Below are positions 44,519 to 53,450 of a stretch of DNA of 64,000 nucleotides, piece after piece. The DNA is from Bacillus marinisedimentorum (lineage in GTDB: Bacteria > Bacillota > Bacilli > Bacillales > Bacillaceae_O). Under the pieces are notes generated by a model, which made no database searches, was not told the DNA's origin, and saw only the letters and a program-made list of their open reading frames with translations. The translations under genes were made by a program, and so were the position numbers. The stretch lies in contig NZ_LWBL02000016.1 in assembly GCF_001644195.2 (NCBI RefSeq), forward strand, positions 89,952 through 153,951. The letters are read 5' to 3'. Numbering within the stretch: position 1 is the first letter of the stretch; every line of letters starts with the position of its first letter.

Positions 44519-45053
44519 TTTAAGGCCACGAACTGAATCGGTAAATTGATAATAAAAACCCGAAAATCACACACCGGGGTTATTTGAAAAAGTTTGACCG
44601 TTACCGTCGATATAAGGAGGAAGCGAATTTTTTGCACTCCTCCGGAAAAAACGGATAGTGAGGTTTCCTGGAAAGCCCTGTCAGTCTGAATGAACAAAAT
44701 GAGATTTTACAAATTGACAACAGGGTAAATTACCTATAGTTACCAATTTAGTAAGCGGGACAATTTCCCTGACACAGTGATAAAATAAGGTTTTCGGCTT
44801 GAGAACCAGCCTTTTCTGTCCGGTTTTTAGGATGAAAACATGTCTTTTTTTCAAAAAAAGACATAAATCGGTTTGCCGTTATGCTGGTTTCCTGGTTTTG
44901 GAAGTGTTTACATGGGATAAAAACGGGGAAGCGGCATAATTACAAGCCGTAAAATGGGTCTCTTGGCTGTGTTTTTTAACATGAAAAGGATACATAATAG
45001 GGTTTGTGTGCAACAGGCTATATTAAATGTATCCCATGAAAGGAATGGTTTAC
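44519..45053. other. Spacer between nuoN and ywzB with a T/A-run palindrome
   Basis: About 535 bases without a supportable gene. At 44840-44864 ATGTCTTTTTTT and AAAAAAAGACAT flank a single C, a perfect 12-bp inverted repeat. It has the order T-run then A-run, so it is not a standard terminator. No other element recognised. Confidence 0.5.
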
Positions 45054-45290
45054 ATGATGCAACAGTTCGGTCAATTTTCCGCAATCGGCTTGGTTTCACA
45101 CATCGTATTTCTTACCATTACCTGGTATGCGCTGCAGGCGCTTCGGATTGATGTACTGATCAGGCCGGGAAAGGAAATGCAGGCGAAGGTGCTGTTAATT
45201 TTGCTCACGATCGCCATCGGATCACTGGTAAGCAATTTTTTCCTTGATTACTTGCAGTGGTCACAAAACCTGCGTTTCATGTTCGGTTGA
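45054..45290 (+). CDS. ywzB: DUF1146 family membrane protein YwzB
   Basis: 78 residues, two transmembrane helices (about 8-28 and 44-66), function unknown. Recognised as YwzB (DUF1146) from VSHIVFLTITWYALQALRID followed by the second helix and the ending YLQWSQNLR. AAAGGA (45039-45044) lies 9 nt before ATG 45054. In B. subtilis it lies downstream of the atp operon; here the nuo operon is inserted between them. Confidence 0.82.
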   Translation: MMQQFGQFSAIGLVSHIVFLTITWYALQALRIDVLIRPGKEMQAKVLLILLTIAIGSLVSNFFLDYLQWSQNLRFMFG

Positions 45291-45556
45291 CGACCTGTTT
45301 CAGAACGGAAAAGGACTAGGAAAAAAAGTTTTTGCATAGTGTTTTAAAAGAGTGGAAAGCGGGCATATAACATTTGGAATTATTGTTTCTACTGACCTTA
45401 TTTGTGAATGTTTAGCAATGTTGCCATTTATGTGTTCCGTTTCCCAGCAGCTCATCGTATCCCTACAGGGAAGCTGTCGTAAACTGACGACAAATTCCAC
45501 GTATGTCTCTTTTTATCCGGGAAAAAATGAAGGATAAGGAGAGGGAGTGTACGGGG

Positions 45557-46309
45557 ATGGAAAAAATCGTGTTGAGCGTTCTTGTTCTTTTCAATGTTTA
45601 CTTTGCTTCAGTTAATGGGAAGGGTCTAATAGATGAACATCAAGCGCTTGAATCGATACCCGAGATGGTCGATGCGGTAAGAGAGAATGGGCATACCCTT
45701 GAGGAATGGTCCATATACACCCGCGAAACGATCGACGGTATCCGCTCATTTCAGGACTTCGAGGAAGAGTTGAATCGCTTCAAAACCGCTACCGGCTTCA
45801 AGAACTGGCAACTTGAGAGAACGGCAGACGGCTGGAAGGCTTTCGGAGCTTCAACAGACGCCGCAAAAGTCAATGAGCGCATCACATTTATACAGTCAAC
45901 CCCCCTAAACGGAAAGCCGCATGCGTATGTTATTTACGAAGCAAGCGGGAAATACTGGAAAGAATATGAATGGCAAAACAACTGGTCAACGAGAATCATG
46001 TCAAATATCGACAACATATTTCTAGAAACTTCCACAATTTTCTCTTGTGTTAGAGCTCGCACAAGTGGTATGATGGAAAGTGTTTTGTACAACCATGCAA
46101 ACAAATTACTTGACGAATTTGAAGCAAAAGAAATCGAGCGTCTGGATGAAGAGCATTTCGTATCGGTTTCCGCATATACGCAAGAGTGGGAACAGGTCAT
46201 TCCAGCTAAAGAAGGCTCGATGAATTTGCAGGTCGCAATAAGAACTTTACCAGATGAAAACACGACTGAAGTTGTAATTGGAACACCAATCATTACTTCT
46301 GAATATTAA
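45557..46309 (+). CDS. ywmB: YwmB family protein
   Basis: 250 residues, usual for the family (TATA-box-binding-protein-like fold; role unknown). N-terminal signal-like segment [19 protein letters not shown], so probably exported or membrane anchored. ATG 45557 is chosen as the start of the hydrophobic segment, with AGGGAG upstream at about 10 nt; two earlier in-frame codons lack sites. It directly precedes murA, as in B. subtilis. Confidence 0.82.
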   Translation: MEKIVLSVLVLFNVYFASVNGKGLIDEHQALESIPEMVDAVRENGHTLEEWSIYTRETIDGIRSFQDFEEELNRFKTATGFKNWQLERTADGWKAFGASTDAAKVNERITFIQSTPLNGKPHAYVIYEASGKYWKEYEWQNNWSTRIMSNIDNIFLETSTIFSCVRARTSGMMESVLYNHANKLLDEFEAKEIERLDEEHFVSVSAYTQEWEQVIPAKEGSMNLQVAIRTLPDENTTEVVIGTPIITSEY

Positions 46310-46341
46310 TAATAGAGAATATGGACGCGGAGGGGAAAACC

Positions 46342-47688
46342 TTGGAAAAAATCATCGTCCGCGGCGGAAAGCGGCTGCAAGGCTCAGTACCGATTGAAGG
46401 AGCCAAAAATGCAGTTCTGCCTGTTATTGCCGCAACAATTTTAGCTAGAAGAGGAAGAAGCACAATTACTAACGTGCCCACTCTTGCTGATGTATATACG
46501 ATCAATGAAGTGCTGCGCTATATGAATGCAGATGTACACTTTGAAAACAATAAAGTCATCGTAAATGCGACACGGTCTTTAAAAACGGAAGCCCCGTTTG
46601 AATATGTGAGAAAAATGCGCGCTTCTGTACTTGTGATGGGACCGCTTTTGGCCCGCTCAGGCCATGCCCGTATCGCATTGCCGGGCGGATGTGCCATTGG
46701 CTCACGCCCGATTGATCAGCATTTGAAAGGCTTCGAAGCCATGGGCGCCGAAGTGAAAGTCGGAAATGGATTCATTGAAGCACACGTGCCGAACAACCAA
46801 CTGAAAGGCGCGAAAATTTATCTTGATTTCCCGAGTGTTGGTGCGACTGAAAACATCATGATGGCAGCTGTCCTGGCAAAAGGCACGACTGTCATTGACA
46901 ACGTAGCAAAAGAACCTGAAATTGTTGACCTGGCGAACTTCCTAAATGCGATGGGAGCGAAAGTTGTAGGTGCCGGAACCGGCACAATCCGCATTGAAGG
47001 GGTCGATTCCCTTGAAGGCGTGGAGCACAGCATCATCCCTGACCGCATCGAAGCTGGCACGTTCATGGTCGCAGCAGCCATCACAGGCGGAGACGTATTC
47101 CTTGAAAACGTCGTGCCAGAGCATTGCAGCGCCCTTATGGCCAAAATGGAAGAAATGGGCGTCACCTTTGAAGAGCAGGGCAGCGGACTTCGCGTGATCG
47201 GGCCTGAAAAGCTGAAACCGGTCGACCTGAAGACAATGCCTCACCCTGGCTTCCCGACTGACATGCAGTCCCAGATGATGGCTTTGCTCATGAAAGCTGG
47301 AGGAACAAGCGTCATCACTGAAACCGTATTTGAAAACCGCTTCATGCACGTGGAAGAATTCCGCCGCATGAACGGAAACATCAAAATCGAAGGCCGTTCC
47401 GCCATCGTTAGTGGACCAGTTGAACTTCAAGGTGCTGAAGTCGCTGCAACCGACCTTCGTGCAGGTGCAGCGCTCGTACTAGCCGGGCTTGTCGCTGAAG
47501 GCCATACCCGCGTGACCGAACTGAAGCATATCGACCGCGGCTACGTGAACTTCACCAACAAACTTGCCGCTCTTGGCGCAGACATTTTCCGCGTCAATGA
47601 AGCAGATGAAGTGATCGAAGGCAAAAATGCGGAAAAGAACACAGACGACGATTCAAACGTAATTAATATCCGTCCGAATCTTGCTTAA
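46342..47688 (+). CDS. murA: UDP-N-acetylglucosamine 1-carboxyvinyltransferase, main paralogue
   Basis: First committed step of peptidoglycan synthesis. 448 residues. The TTG at 46342 is chosen: GGAGGGG (46329-46335) stands 6 nt upstream and the resulting N-terminus MEKIIVRGG matches B. subtilis MurAA; the ATG at 46321 has no site. GAKNAV holds the Lys-Asn pair and [15 protein letters not shown] the catalytic Cys. It is closer to MurAA than the copy at 1034-2320. The C-terminal tail after EVIEGK is acidic and hydrophilic. MurAA is a target of ClpP-dependent control in B. subtilis. Confidence 0.96.
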   Translation: MEKIIVRGGKRLQGSVPIEGAKNAVLPVIAATILARRGRSTITNVPTLADVYTINEVLRYMNADVHFENNKVIVNATRSLKTEAPFEYVRKMRASVLVMGPLLARSGHARIALPGGCAIGSRPIDQHLKGFEAMGAEVKVGNGFIEAHVPNNQLKGAKIYLDFPSVGATENIMMAAVLAKGTTVIDNVAKEPEIVDLANFLNAMGAKVVGAGTGTIRIEGVDSLEGVEHSIIPDRIEAGTFMVAAAITGGDVFLENVVPEHCSALMAKMEEMGVTFEEQGSGLRVIGPEKLKPVDLKTMPHPGFPTDMQSQMMALLMKAGGTSVITETVFENRFMHVEEFRRMNGNIKIEGRSAIVSGPVELQGAEVAATDLRAGAALVLAGLVAEGHTRVTELKHIDRGYVNFTNKLAALGADIFRVNEADEVIEGKNAEKNTDDDSNVINIRPNLA

Positions 47689-47721
47689 GTGAGATGGGAT
47701 AATTCGTTTTGATATGACTGG

Positions 47722-47755
47722 AACCGCAGACTCTCTGGAGTTTGCGGTTTTTTTG
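47722..47755 (+). terminator. Terminator after murA
   Basis: AACCGCAGACTC / GAGTTTGCGGTT stem (one G-U pair), TCTG loop, seven T. Confidence 0.88.
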
Positions 47756-47766
47756 TGTGTTCATTT

Positions 47767-47925
47767 AAGCGTTGTGGATAAAAAGCCAGAAGAGAATCGT
47801 CCAGCTCCAGGCGCCAGCGGCTATCGTCATAAGCGGTGATCCCCTCCGGAAGGAAAGAGCACCTCCCTGCGGGAACCCCCGCTTATGCGCACGCCGCTAA
47901 GCGGTCGCCTTGCGCTTTTGTTGTT
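47767..47925 (+). repeat. Dispersed intergenic repeat R1, copy 2
   Basis: Matches 6418-6550 with about 13 differences over 133 bases and continues further to GGTCGCCTTGCGCTTTTG, a tail missing from copy 1. It includes a consensus DnaA-box sequence (TGTGGATAA at 47773-47781) where copy 1 has TGCGGATAA. The outer and middle stems are kept, the inner stem is weaker. Confidence 0.8.
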
Positions 47926-48110
47926 TAGGACGGTTGTTTTTGAGGAATTGGGGGGCGGTTGTTTGGATTGCGGGCCGGCAGTCTGGGTGGTCTTCGGAAA
48001 CTGGCGGGCAGCGGGAAGGCAGGCCGGGAGTTGATGTGTAAAGCAAGCCGGAAATTGGCGATTACACAGAGGGGGCGGGGTGATGCCCCGTGGCAGCGTG
48101 ATGTCCGTTT

Positions 48111-48243
48111 GGCGTGAAAAAACCTCTGTACGGAGTGAAAGCAGTTGAACGGCGTGAAAAGGGTCGCTTTCCGCGTGAAAACAGCTTGCTTCGGCTTGAA
48201 ACATAGGCCTGCCCGCGTGAAACCCCCGCGTTATGGCGTGAAA
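48111..48243 (+). repeat. Spacer array C of the 21-bp periodic motif
   Basis: Cores GGCGTGAAA, GGAGTGAAA, GGCGTGAAA, CGCGTGAAA, GGCTTGAAA, CGCGTGAAA and GGCGTGAAA start at 48111, 48132, 48151, 48172, 48193, 48214 and 48235. Steps are 21, 19, 21, 21, 21, 21. A weaker copy lies at about 48095. Located in the 1-kb spacer between murA and spoIID, about 200 bases after R1 copy 2. Confidence 0.88.
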
Positions 48244-48558
48244 GGAGCCGCTCGCACAGTGGCTGGATCCACATTCAGCCGGAAATGATCGGTTAAATGC
48301 CGTATTCAACCCCACTCCCGGCTGCAACCCTCCAGAATGTAAGCAAAACATGACCATTTCCTGCTAAAAAGGCAATTCACCTTCAAAATCATTCAGTCTT
48401 AACCAGCCAAAGTATCCCCGCCATACCATTCCGGCACCTGCCTCCAGCAAGGGACAAATATCCACCATTCACTACTGTATCCTATGAAGCACCCGCCCGC
48501 ATATGCTCCCTGTAAAGGAAACGTAACATGAAGTAACCGAAGTGTAATGGTACATGAG

Positions 48559-48589
48559 TGCCTGGCAATTGCCTCGCAATTGCCAGGCA
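48559..48589. repeat. Dispersed palindrome P, copy 1
   Basis: TGCCTGGCAATTGC and GCAATTGCCAGGCA (14 bp, perfect) around CTC. The same arms occur at 52282-52312 and a shorter-looped form at 63930-63960. Confidence 0.85.
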
Positions 48590-48717
48590 ACAATTCCTCC
48601 CGAAAATCTCCCCGCATACCTGAAGTTTGTATAATCTGACAGGTTTACCGTTCTAAATGCTTGTCCTTGTCCATAGAATTTAGTAAACAGAACGATTCAT
48701 ATTGGAGGATCAAGGGC

Positions 48718-49740
48718 ATGCATAATATTAAACCGGTGTTATGGGTTGCGGCAATTTTAACGGCACTTGTACTATTGATTCCTACACTTCTCGTGGTTCC
48801 TTTTTCGGGTAAAGAAAAGGCTGATGTACCGGAAAAGGAAGCTGCTCCCCGCACTGAAACGAAAGGGGAAATTGTCCAGGACTCACCTGTCGACATTCCG
48901 GTATATCGGAGTACGGCAAAGAAAGTAGAAAATGTGCCGATTGAGGAATATGTAAATGGTGTTGTGGCAGCAGAAATGCCTTCAGAATTTGAAATGGAAG
49001 CTTTGAAAGCACAGGCGCTCACGGCAAGAACATATATTTACAAGCAACTGATGAGTGAAGGGAAAGTCAGTGTTCCGGAGGGTGCAGCCGTGACGGATAC
49101 TGTCATGCACCAGGTATACAAAAGTCCGGACGAATTGCAAAAAGCATGGGGAAGCGACTTTGAAAAGAAAATGGAGAAAATCAAACAGGCAGTCAAGTCG
49201 ACAGAAGGCCAAATTTTGACATACGAGGGCCAGCCGATCACCGCTTCTTTTTTCTCCACAAGCAACGGCTTCACCGAGAATTCTGAAGATTACTGGGCCA
49301 ATCCGTTTCCGTACTTACGCAGTGTTCCAAGCCCGTGGGACAAAAATTCGCCTAAATATATAAGTGAGCAGGCCATGACGGTTTCCGAGTTTGAAAGCAA
49401 GCTGGGTGTCAATCTCCCGCCAGGATCTGTCGGCACGATCATCGGCCGCACGGAAGGACAGCGCGTAGCAGCGGTTGAAATCAATGGCAAAAAGTTCAAC
49501 GGCCGCGACATCCGCAACAAACTTAACCTGAAATCGACAGACTTCACCTGGAAACGGAAAGACGACACGATCGTCATCACGACAAGAGGATATGGCCACG
49601 GCGTCGGAATGAGCCAGTATGGTGCAAACGGCATGGCCGGAGAAGGAAAATCATATGAAGACATTGTCAAACATTATTACAAAGGCGTATCCATAACAAA
49701 AGCTGAACCGTTCGTTGAGAAACTGACGGCGAAAAAATAA
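48718..49740 (+). CDS. spoIID: Stage II sporulation protein D
   Basis: Membrane-anchored lytic transglycosylase of the engulfment machinery, made in the mother cell, acting with SpoIIM and SpoIIP. 340 residues: N-terminal membrane helix (about 7-28), then the SpoIID domain with [20 protein letters not shown], where Glu86 is the likely catalytic acid, and the C-terminal block [20 protein letters not shown] 48718 follows GGAGG by about 10 nt; the 19-codon upstream extension has no site. It follows murA, as in B. subtilis. Confidence 0.95.
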   Translation: MHNIKPVLWVAAILTALVLLIPTLLVVPFSGKEKADVPEKEAAPRTETKGEIVQDSPVDIPVYRSTAKKVENVPIEEYVNGVVAAEMPSEFEMEALKAQALTARTYIYKQLMSEGKVSVPEGAAVTDTVMHQVYKSPDELQKAWGSDFEKKMEKIKQAVKSTEGQILTYEGQPITASFFSTSNGFTENSEDYWANPFPYLRSVPSPWDKNSPKYISEQAMTVSEFESKLGVNLPPGSVGTIIGRTEGQRVAAVEINGKKFNGRDIRNKLNLKSTDFTWKRKDDTIVITTRGYGHGVGMSQYGANGMAGEGKSYEDIVKHYYKGVSITKAEPFVEKLTAKK

Positions 49741-49748
49741 GCCAGGAA

Positions 49749-49776
49749 GGCGCACTGCTGTGACGGTGCGCTTTTT
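49749..49776 (+). terminator. Terminator after spoIID
   Basis: GCGCACTG / CGGTGCGC stem (one G-U pair), 6-nt loop, TTTTT. Confidence 0.75.
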
Positions 49777-49961
49777 ATTGCCGTATAGGAAAGGAAAAAT
49801 TATCAGAAAGGAAGTGTTTCGCCGCAGCGGCACCTCCGCCTCTGTATTCTGCTCAAGACTCGCCAGTCTTTTATCGAAAATTTATGGAGAATCTCAAGCA
49901 GATGGAAGTTTCATGTTACCATATAGGATATATATACATAAGCAGGGGGGCTGCAGCACCG

Positions 49962-50117
49962 ATGGTAATCATGAGTATACTCTTTCCTTTGTTGTATTTA
50001 GCCGTTATCGTTTTTGGTTTTTATACAGTCATTACGATCTTAAAGTCACTAAAGGAGCGAAATGTGATTCTGAGTGAAATCCGTGATGAGCTGCGTAAGA
50101 ATAACGGCAAGCTATAG
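49962..50117 (+). CDS. Small single-helix membrane protein, unknown function
   Basis: 51 residues from ATG 49962 or 48 from ATG 49971. One hydrophobic helix (MSILFPLLYLAVIVFGFYTV) and a charged cytoplasmic tail ERNVILSEIRDELRKNN likely to form a coil. A purine-rich AGGGGGG lies about 12 nt before ATG 49962, slightly far. It has a good terminator directly after it and stands between two sporulation genes; I infer a possible sporulation or envelope role, with no direct support. Not recognised as a named family. Confidence 0.5.
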   Translation: MVIMSILFPLLYLAVIVFGFYTVITILKSLKERNVILSEIRDELRKNNGKL

Positions 50118-50134
50118 GTGAATATATCGCTCTA

Positions 50135-50162
50135 AAAATACCGCCAGTTCGGTATTTTTTTC
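50135..50162 (+). terminator. Terminator after the small membrane gene
   Basis: AAAATACCG / CGGTATTTT stem with a 6-nt loop and a run of T. Confidence 0.85.
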
Positions 50163-50330
50163 TTTTGCCCTGAGTGTGTTCCTAATGCAACCCGGGCACT
50201 AAGAATAACTTTTTCCAGCAGCCATGCATATTTAAAACGGCTTTGTCGAAAGATAAGTGGAAAAAAATTTTTGCGGAAATGTATATAATTCTCATAATCT
50301 GCTCAGAATGGTTGCTGAGGTGATGATTGA

Positions 50331-51257
50331 ATGAGAGAGGAAGAAAAACAATTTTCTCAAAAATCCAAATGGCAACAGCTTCTACGCAAGAAATGGTTTT
50401 ACCCGGCTGTTTACATCGCAAGTGCTGCGATCATTTTAACAGCGGTTCTCTGGTACCAGGGTGCCAGTAACCAGGAAGTCCAGCCGGAAGCACCGGGCCA
50501 AACAGAGTCCGATGGTGTTGCATATTACAAGAATGAAGATGTTGTTCCAGTCAATTTGTCTGAAGAAACTGTCAAGATGCCTGTTTTAGAAGAGGAAAAA
50601 GTCAAAATCACAAAACAATTCTATGATGCGGCTGCCCCTCAAGAAGAGCAGGAAAACGCCCTAGTATTCTACAATAATACGTACAGGCAGAGCACAGGGA
50701 TTGACATTGCAGCTGAAAGCGGCGAAGCATTTGATGTTGTAGCGGCAATCAGTGGAACTGTCGTAAAGGTTGAAAATGATTCACTGCTTGGAAATGTTGT
50801 GGAAGTTGAGCATGAAGACGGTGTGACGACCCATTACCAGAGCCTTGAGGATGTAGCTGTTGAAACAGGTGCCTTCGTTTCCCAGGGCGAGCTGATCGGT
50901 AAGGCCGGCCGCAATGTGTATAACAAAGAAGCCGGTATTCACGCACACTTTGAAGTCCGTAAAGACGGCGAACCGGTAAATCCGGAAGATGTGTTCAATA
51001 AACCGTTGTCTGCTGTACTTGACGAAATGAAGCAAGAACAGGAAGAAAAGAAAGCGTCTGAAGAGCCTGGTGAAGCGGCAGATGCTGAAGAAACACCAGC
51101 TGCTGAAGAAGATAGCCAGGAAGACGGAGCATCTGATGAGTCTGAACAGGCTCCTGAAGATGGAAGCGGTGACGAAGAAGACGGCGGCTCCGAAAGTGAA
51201 GATGGAGACAAGTCTGAAGAAACACCTGGAGCATCCGTCGGAATGGCAAGAGCTTAA
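50331..51257 (+). CDS. spoIIQ: Stage II sporulation protein Q, M23-like
   Basis: Forespore membrane protein that interlocks with SpoIIIAH across the engulfing membranes. 308 residues: one N-terminal membrane helix (about 24-44), then a LytM/M23 fold (about 110-225). The first metal-binding His is missing (STGIDIA in place of HxGxDI) although HAH remains in GIHAHFEVRKDG, so peptidase activity is unlikely, as in B. subtilis SpoIIQ. The C-terminal 70 residues are a very acidic Glu/Asp/Ser/Ala tail. AGGTGATGA precedes the ATG. A strong terminator follows. Confidence 0.92.
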   Translation: MREEEKQFSQKSKWQQLLRKKWFYPAVYIASAAIILTAVLWYQGASNQEVQPEAPGQTESDGVAYYKNEDVVPVNLSEETVKMPVLEEEKVKITKQFYDAAAPQEEQENALVFYNNTYRQSTGIDIAAESGEAFDVVAAISGTVVKVENDSLLGNVVEVEHEDGVTTHYQSLEDVAVETGAFVSQGELIGKAGRNVYNKEAGIHAHFEVRKDGEPVNPEDVFNKPLSAVLDEMKQEQEEKKASEEPGEAADAEETPAAEEDSQEDGASDESEQAPEDGSGDEEDGGSESEDGDKSEETPGASVGMARA

Positions 51258-51360
51258 AGCGGAGCCGGTAGTTTAACCCGGATGCCCGCAGCAACTGGCA
51301 TTAACGTTCAATCTCTAGCTTTTGATATGCGAAATACTTTCCCCTTTGAAAAATAGTATT

Positions 51361-51392
51361 TACCCCGGATAGTCCATCCGGGGTATTTTTTT
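51361..51392 (+). terminator. Terminator after spoIIQ
   Basis: Perfect 10-bp stem TACCCCGGAT / ATCCGGGGTA, 5-nt loop AGTCC, T run. Confidence 0.9.
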
Positions 51393-51518
51393 GTTGAGCT
51401 GTTGTATTGGGAAATGGAAAGAATTATAGTAATGAAGGGCTAAAAGGAAAAATTTTTCTGTGTATGTGTAACCTTCCGGATGGCTTTAGCGTCTAACAAA
51501 GTGAAAGAGGTGACAGAG

Positions 51519-52244
51519 ATGAAAAAATTGTTGATGAGTTTATTTGCAGTCATGCTGCTGTTGGGTGCTGCTGCCTGCGGAACAGCTGAAGAAGATTCAG
51601 CGAATGAGGACAGCGGATCCGTCAATACACAATCATCTGATGAGGCAGCAGAAGAAACGGCGACAGAGACAGAAGGTGAAGGAACAGAAGAAGAACCGGT
51701 TTCAGAAGAAAATGGTGCAGCAGAAGAGGAACAGGATGGCATAAACGGTGAAGGTGCGGCAGCTCTGCCTGAAGAAAAGGAAATCGAAGTTAAGGGAGAA
51801 GCTCCGGAAACGAAGACCGCCAAGCTGCAGCAAAGCGATTTAGGCTATTATATGTATGTTCTTGACGGCTATTCCCTTGAAGCGGAGGAGCCGAATAAAG
51901 ATGTGCTTCTAAGTCAAAAAGATGATAGTTTCTTCGTCCGCATCGAGCCTGTGCCGGCAGAAGCCAATATGGATGATGTGAAAACGAATGCGAAAATGGG
52001 GCTTGAAGCAGTTGGAGAAGTGCAAGAGTACTCTGCGGCTGACATTCATGATGAATACTTCAAGGATGCCGAATATTATATGGTTGCAGAAGACGCTGAT
52101 GTCAATGTAACCGCACTTGCCAAAGAAATTGACGGGCAAATGTTCAAGTTCACTATGTTCACTCCGAAAAAAGAAACGGCAGAAGCCATCACTCCGGGAT
52201 TCTGGGCGATGATGCAGAACATTGTAGTGCCGGAAGTTAAATAA
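51519..52244 (+). CDS. Putative lipoprotein with an acidic linker, unknown function
   Basis: 241 residues. Signal with lipobox ending AAAC (MKKLLMSLFAVMLLLGAAAC), then about 85 residues dominated by Glu, Ser, Ala and Thr, and a C-terminal folded region (about 105-241) containing LGYYMYVLDGYSLEAEEPNK and FFVRIEPVPAEA. No family recognised. AGAGGTGA precedes ATG 51519. It has its own terminator and follows spoIIQ. Exported, probably on the outer face of the membrane; the acidic linker resembles a wall-spanning spacer. Confidence 0.75.
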   Translation: MKKLLMSLFAVMLLLGAAACGTAEEDSANEDSGSVNTQSSDEAAEETATETEGEGTEEEPVSEENGAAEEEQDGINGEGAAALPEEKEIEVKGEAPETKTAKLQQSDLGYYMYVLDGYSLEAEEPNKDVLLSQKDDSFFVRIEPVPAEANMDDVKTNAKMGLEAVGEVQEYSAADIHDEYFKDAEYYMVAEDADVNVTALAKEIDGQMFKFTMFTPKKETAEAITPGFWAMMQNIVVPEVK

Positions 52245-52252
52245 AAGTTGAG

Positions 52253-52279
52253 CCGCTGCAGGGATGCAGCGGTTTTTTT
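52253..52279 (+). terminator. Terminator after the acidic lipoprotein gene
   Basis: Perfect 8-bp stem CCGCTGCA / TGCAGCGG, GGGA loop, seven T. Confidence 0.9.
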
Positions 52280-52281
52280 AG

Positions 52282-52312
52282 TGCCTGGCAATTGCTTCGC
52301 AATTGCCAGGCA
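52282..52312. repeat. Dispersed palindrome P, copy 2
   Basis: Same 14-bp arms as the copy at 48559-48589, with loop TTC in place of CTC. It begins 3 bases after the preceding terminator. Confidence 0.85.
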
Positions 52313-52349
52313 ACTTTCTTTATCAAGAACAAAATCCCATTAGTAAATA

Positions 52350-52378
52350 TAGACTATTAAGAAAATTTAGTATATAAT
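52350..52378 (+). promoter_or_regulatory. Candidate promoter of the Lrp-type regulator
   Basis: TAGACT (52350-52355), 17-bp spacer, TATAAT (52373-52378), leaving a leader of about 230 nt in which I see no known RNA element. Confidence 0.45.
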
Positions 52379-52618
52379 GCGAATCATATTATCAGATGCG
52401 ACTTTGCAGAAGGGGTTGGGGTCATTACGTTTTGCAGGGAAAATAGGGGAAAACGAAACAAAGCGGAATTAAAACAGGGCCGGACCGCTGGCGATTTTGC
52501 CAGAACGGAATGCAGCAGTCAGCTTTTCTTTATAAATCGCTGCCAGCGAATATGCCGGAAGGTCAGCGGTCAGGAGGATTGATCGATCAACTAAGATGAA
52601 CAGGGCAGGTGTTTTACG

Positions 52619-53068
52619 ATGAAGATCGATGATACAGACAGAAAAATATTGAATCTGCTGAGTGAAAACGGCCGGATGTCGTATGTGGACATCGGGAAGG
52701 AACTCAACCTGTCGCGCGTATCGGTGCGCGAACGGGTGAATCAGCTGGCGCGGGGCGGCATCATTGAAAAGTTCAGTGTTGTGATCGATTCCGAAAAGGT
52801 CGGGAAGAAGGTCTCCGCTTTTTTTGAAGTCGACTGCGAACCGTGTGCACTTGTAACGGTAGCGGAAAATCTAGCGAGCAATCCGAATGTGGCAAGCTGT
52901 TACCAGATGACAGGGCCCAGCACCCTCCATATGCACGTCCTTGTCGATGATTTTATGTCGCTCGAGAACTTTGTGAATAATGAACTGTATGCGCTAGATG
53001 GAATCACAAGAGTGGAAAGCCATATCCTGCTCAGGCGCTTCAAAAGCCGGTCCGGGTTGAAACTATAG
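52619..53068 (+). CDS. Lrp/AsnC family transcriptional regulator (YwrC-like)
   Basis: 149 residues. N-terminal winged helix-turn-helix (about 4-62: LLSENGRMSYVDIGKELNLS then RVSVRERVNQL) and C-terminal RAM effector domain (about 68-145) with VASCYQMTGPSTLHMHVLV. These regulators bind amino acids or related ligands and control nearby transport or catabolic genes. The gene is transcribed alone, ending in a terminator, 380 bases before the ABC transporter operon that it may control. B. subtilis ywrC, of the same family, sits beside the ggt-like ywrD and chromate-type ywrAB, which also occur downstream here. Confidence 0.88.
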   Translation: MKIDDTDRKILNLLSENGRMSYVDIGKELNLSRVSVRERVNQLARGGIIEKFSVVIDSEKVGKKVSAFFEVDCEPCALVTVAENLASNPNVASCYQMTGPSTLHMHVLVDDFMSLENFVNNELYALDGITRVESHILLRRFKSRSGLKL

Positions 53069-53073
53069 CAGTC

Positions 53074-53108
53074 AATCGAAAGAATTCATTTCTTTCGATT
53101 TTTTTTGT
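53074..53108 (+). terminator. Terminator after the Lrp-type regulator
   Basis: Perfect 11-bp stem AATCGAAAGAA / TTCTTTCGATT, 5-nt loop, T run of about eight. Confidence 0.9.
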
Positions 53109-53228
53109 GCTTTTTTAGTAGTGTATCTGATCCGAGCAAAAATCCCTTAAAAACTTGTCTCTTTCGAAAAAAAATTTTCCCTTTTTAACCATATACCGTA
53201 AACCCGCACCACTGCGCCGTTTCACCCC

Positions 53229-53258
53229 TAAAACGCTTTAAAGAATGTAAGCGTTTTA
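53229..53258. promoter_or_regulatory. Ten-bp inverted repeat, possible operator of the peptide-uptake operon
   Basis: TAAAACGCTT and AAGCGTTTTA are perfect inverted arms separated by 10 bases, about 55 bases upstream of a TATAAT at 53314-53319 (weak -35 TAGATT at 53291-53296). The geometry suits a dimeric regulator, possibly the nearby Lrp-type protein. Half of it (TGTAAGCGTTTT) also resembles a CcpA cre site, but the cre match is incomplete. Confidence 0.45.
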
Positions 53259-53450
53259 TTTAAATATTCTAAATTTTTTACACAAAACTGTAGATTTTCA
53301 GAAAATTATGTTTTATAATTCAAAACAATCTTATCGAAAAGAAGTCAAACAATACAAAAACATTTCTTTTCGGAACAAAAAGGCAGAAAAAAATACTTTT
53401 TTGTAAAAATCATACCAGGTTTTTTCTGTACTAGCAGGAGGGGGAAGAAA

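Noticed and set aside
46321..46341. ATG start for murA seven codons upstream
   Set aside because: No ribosome binding site before it, whereas GGAGGGG precedes the TTG that gives the family N-terminus MEKIIV.
53242..53258. CcpA cre site upstream of the peptide-binding protein gene
   Set aside because: Only part of the consensus fits and the perfect palindrome is wider than a cre; kept as an unnamed inverted repeat.
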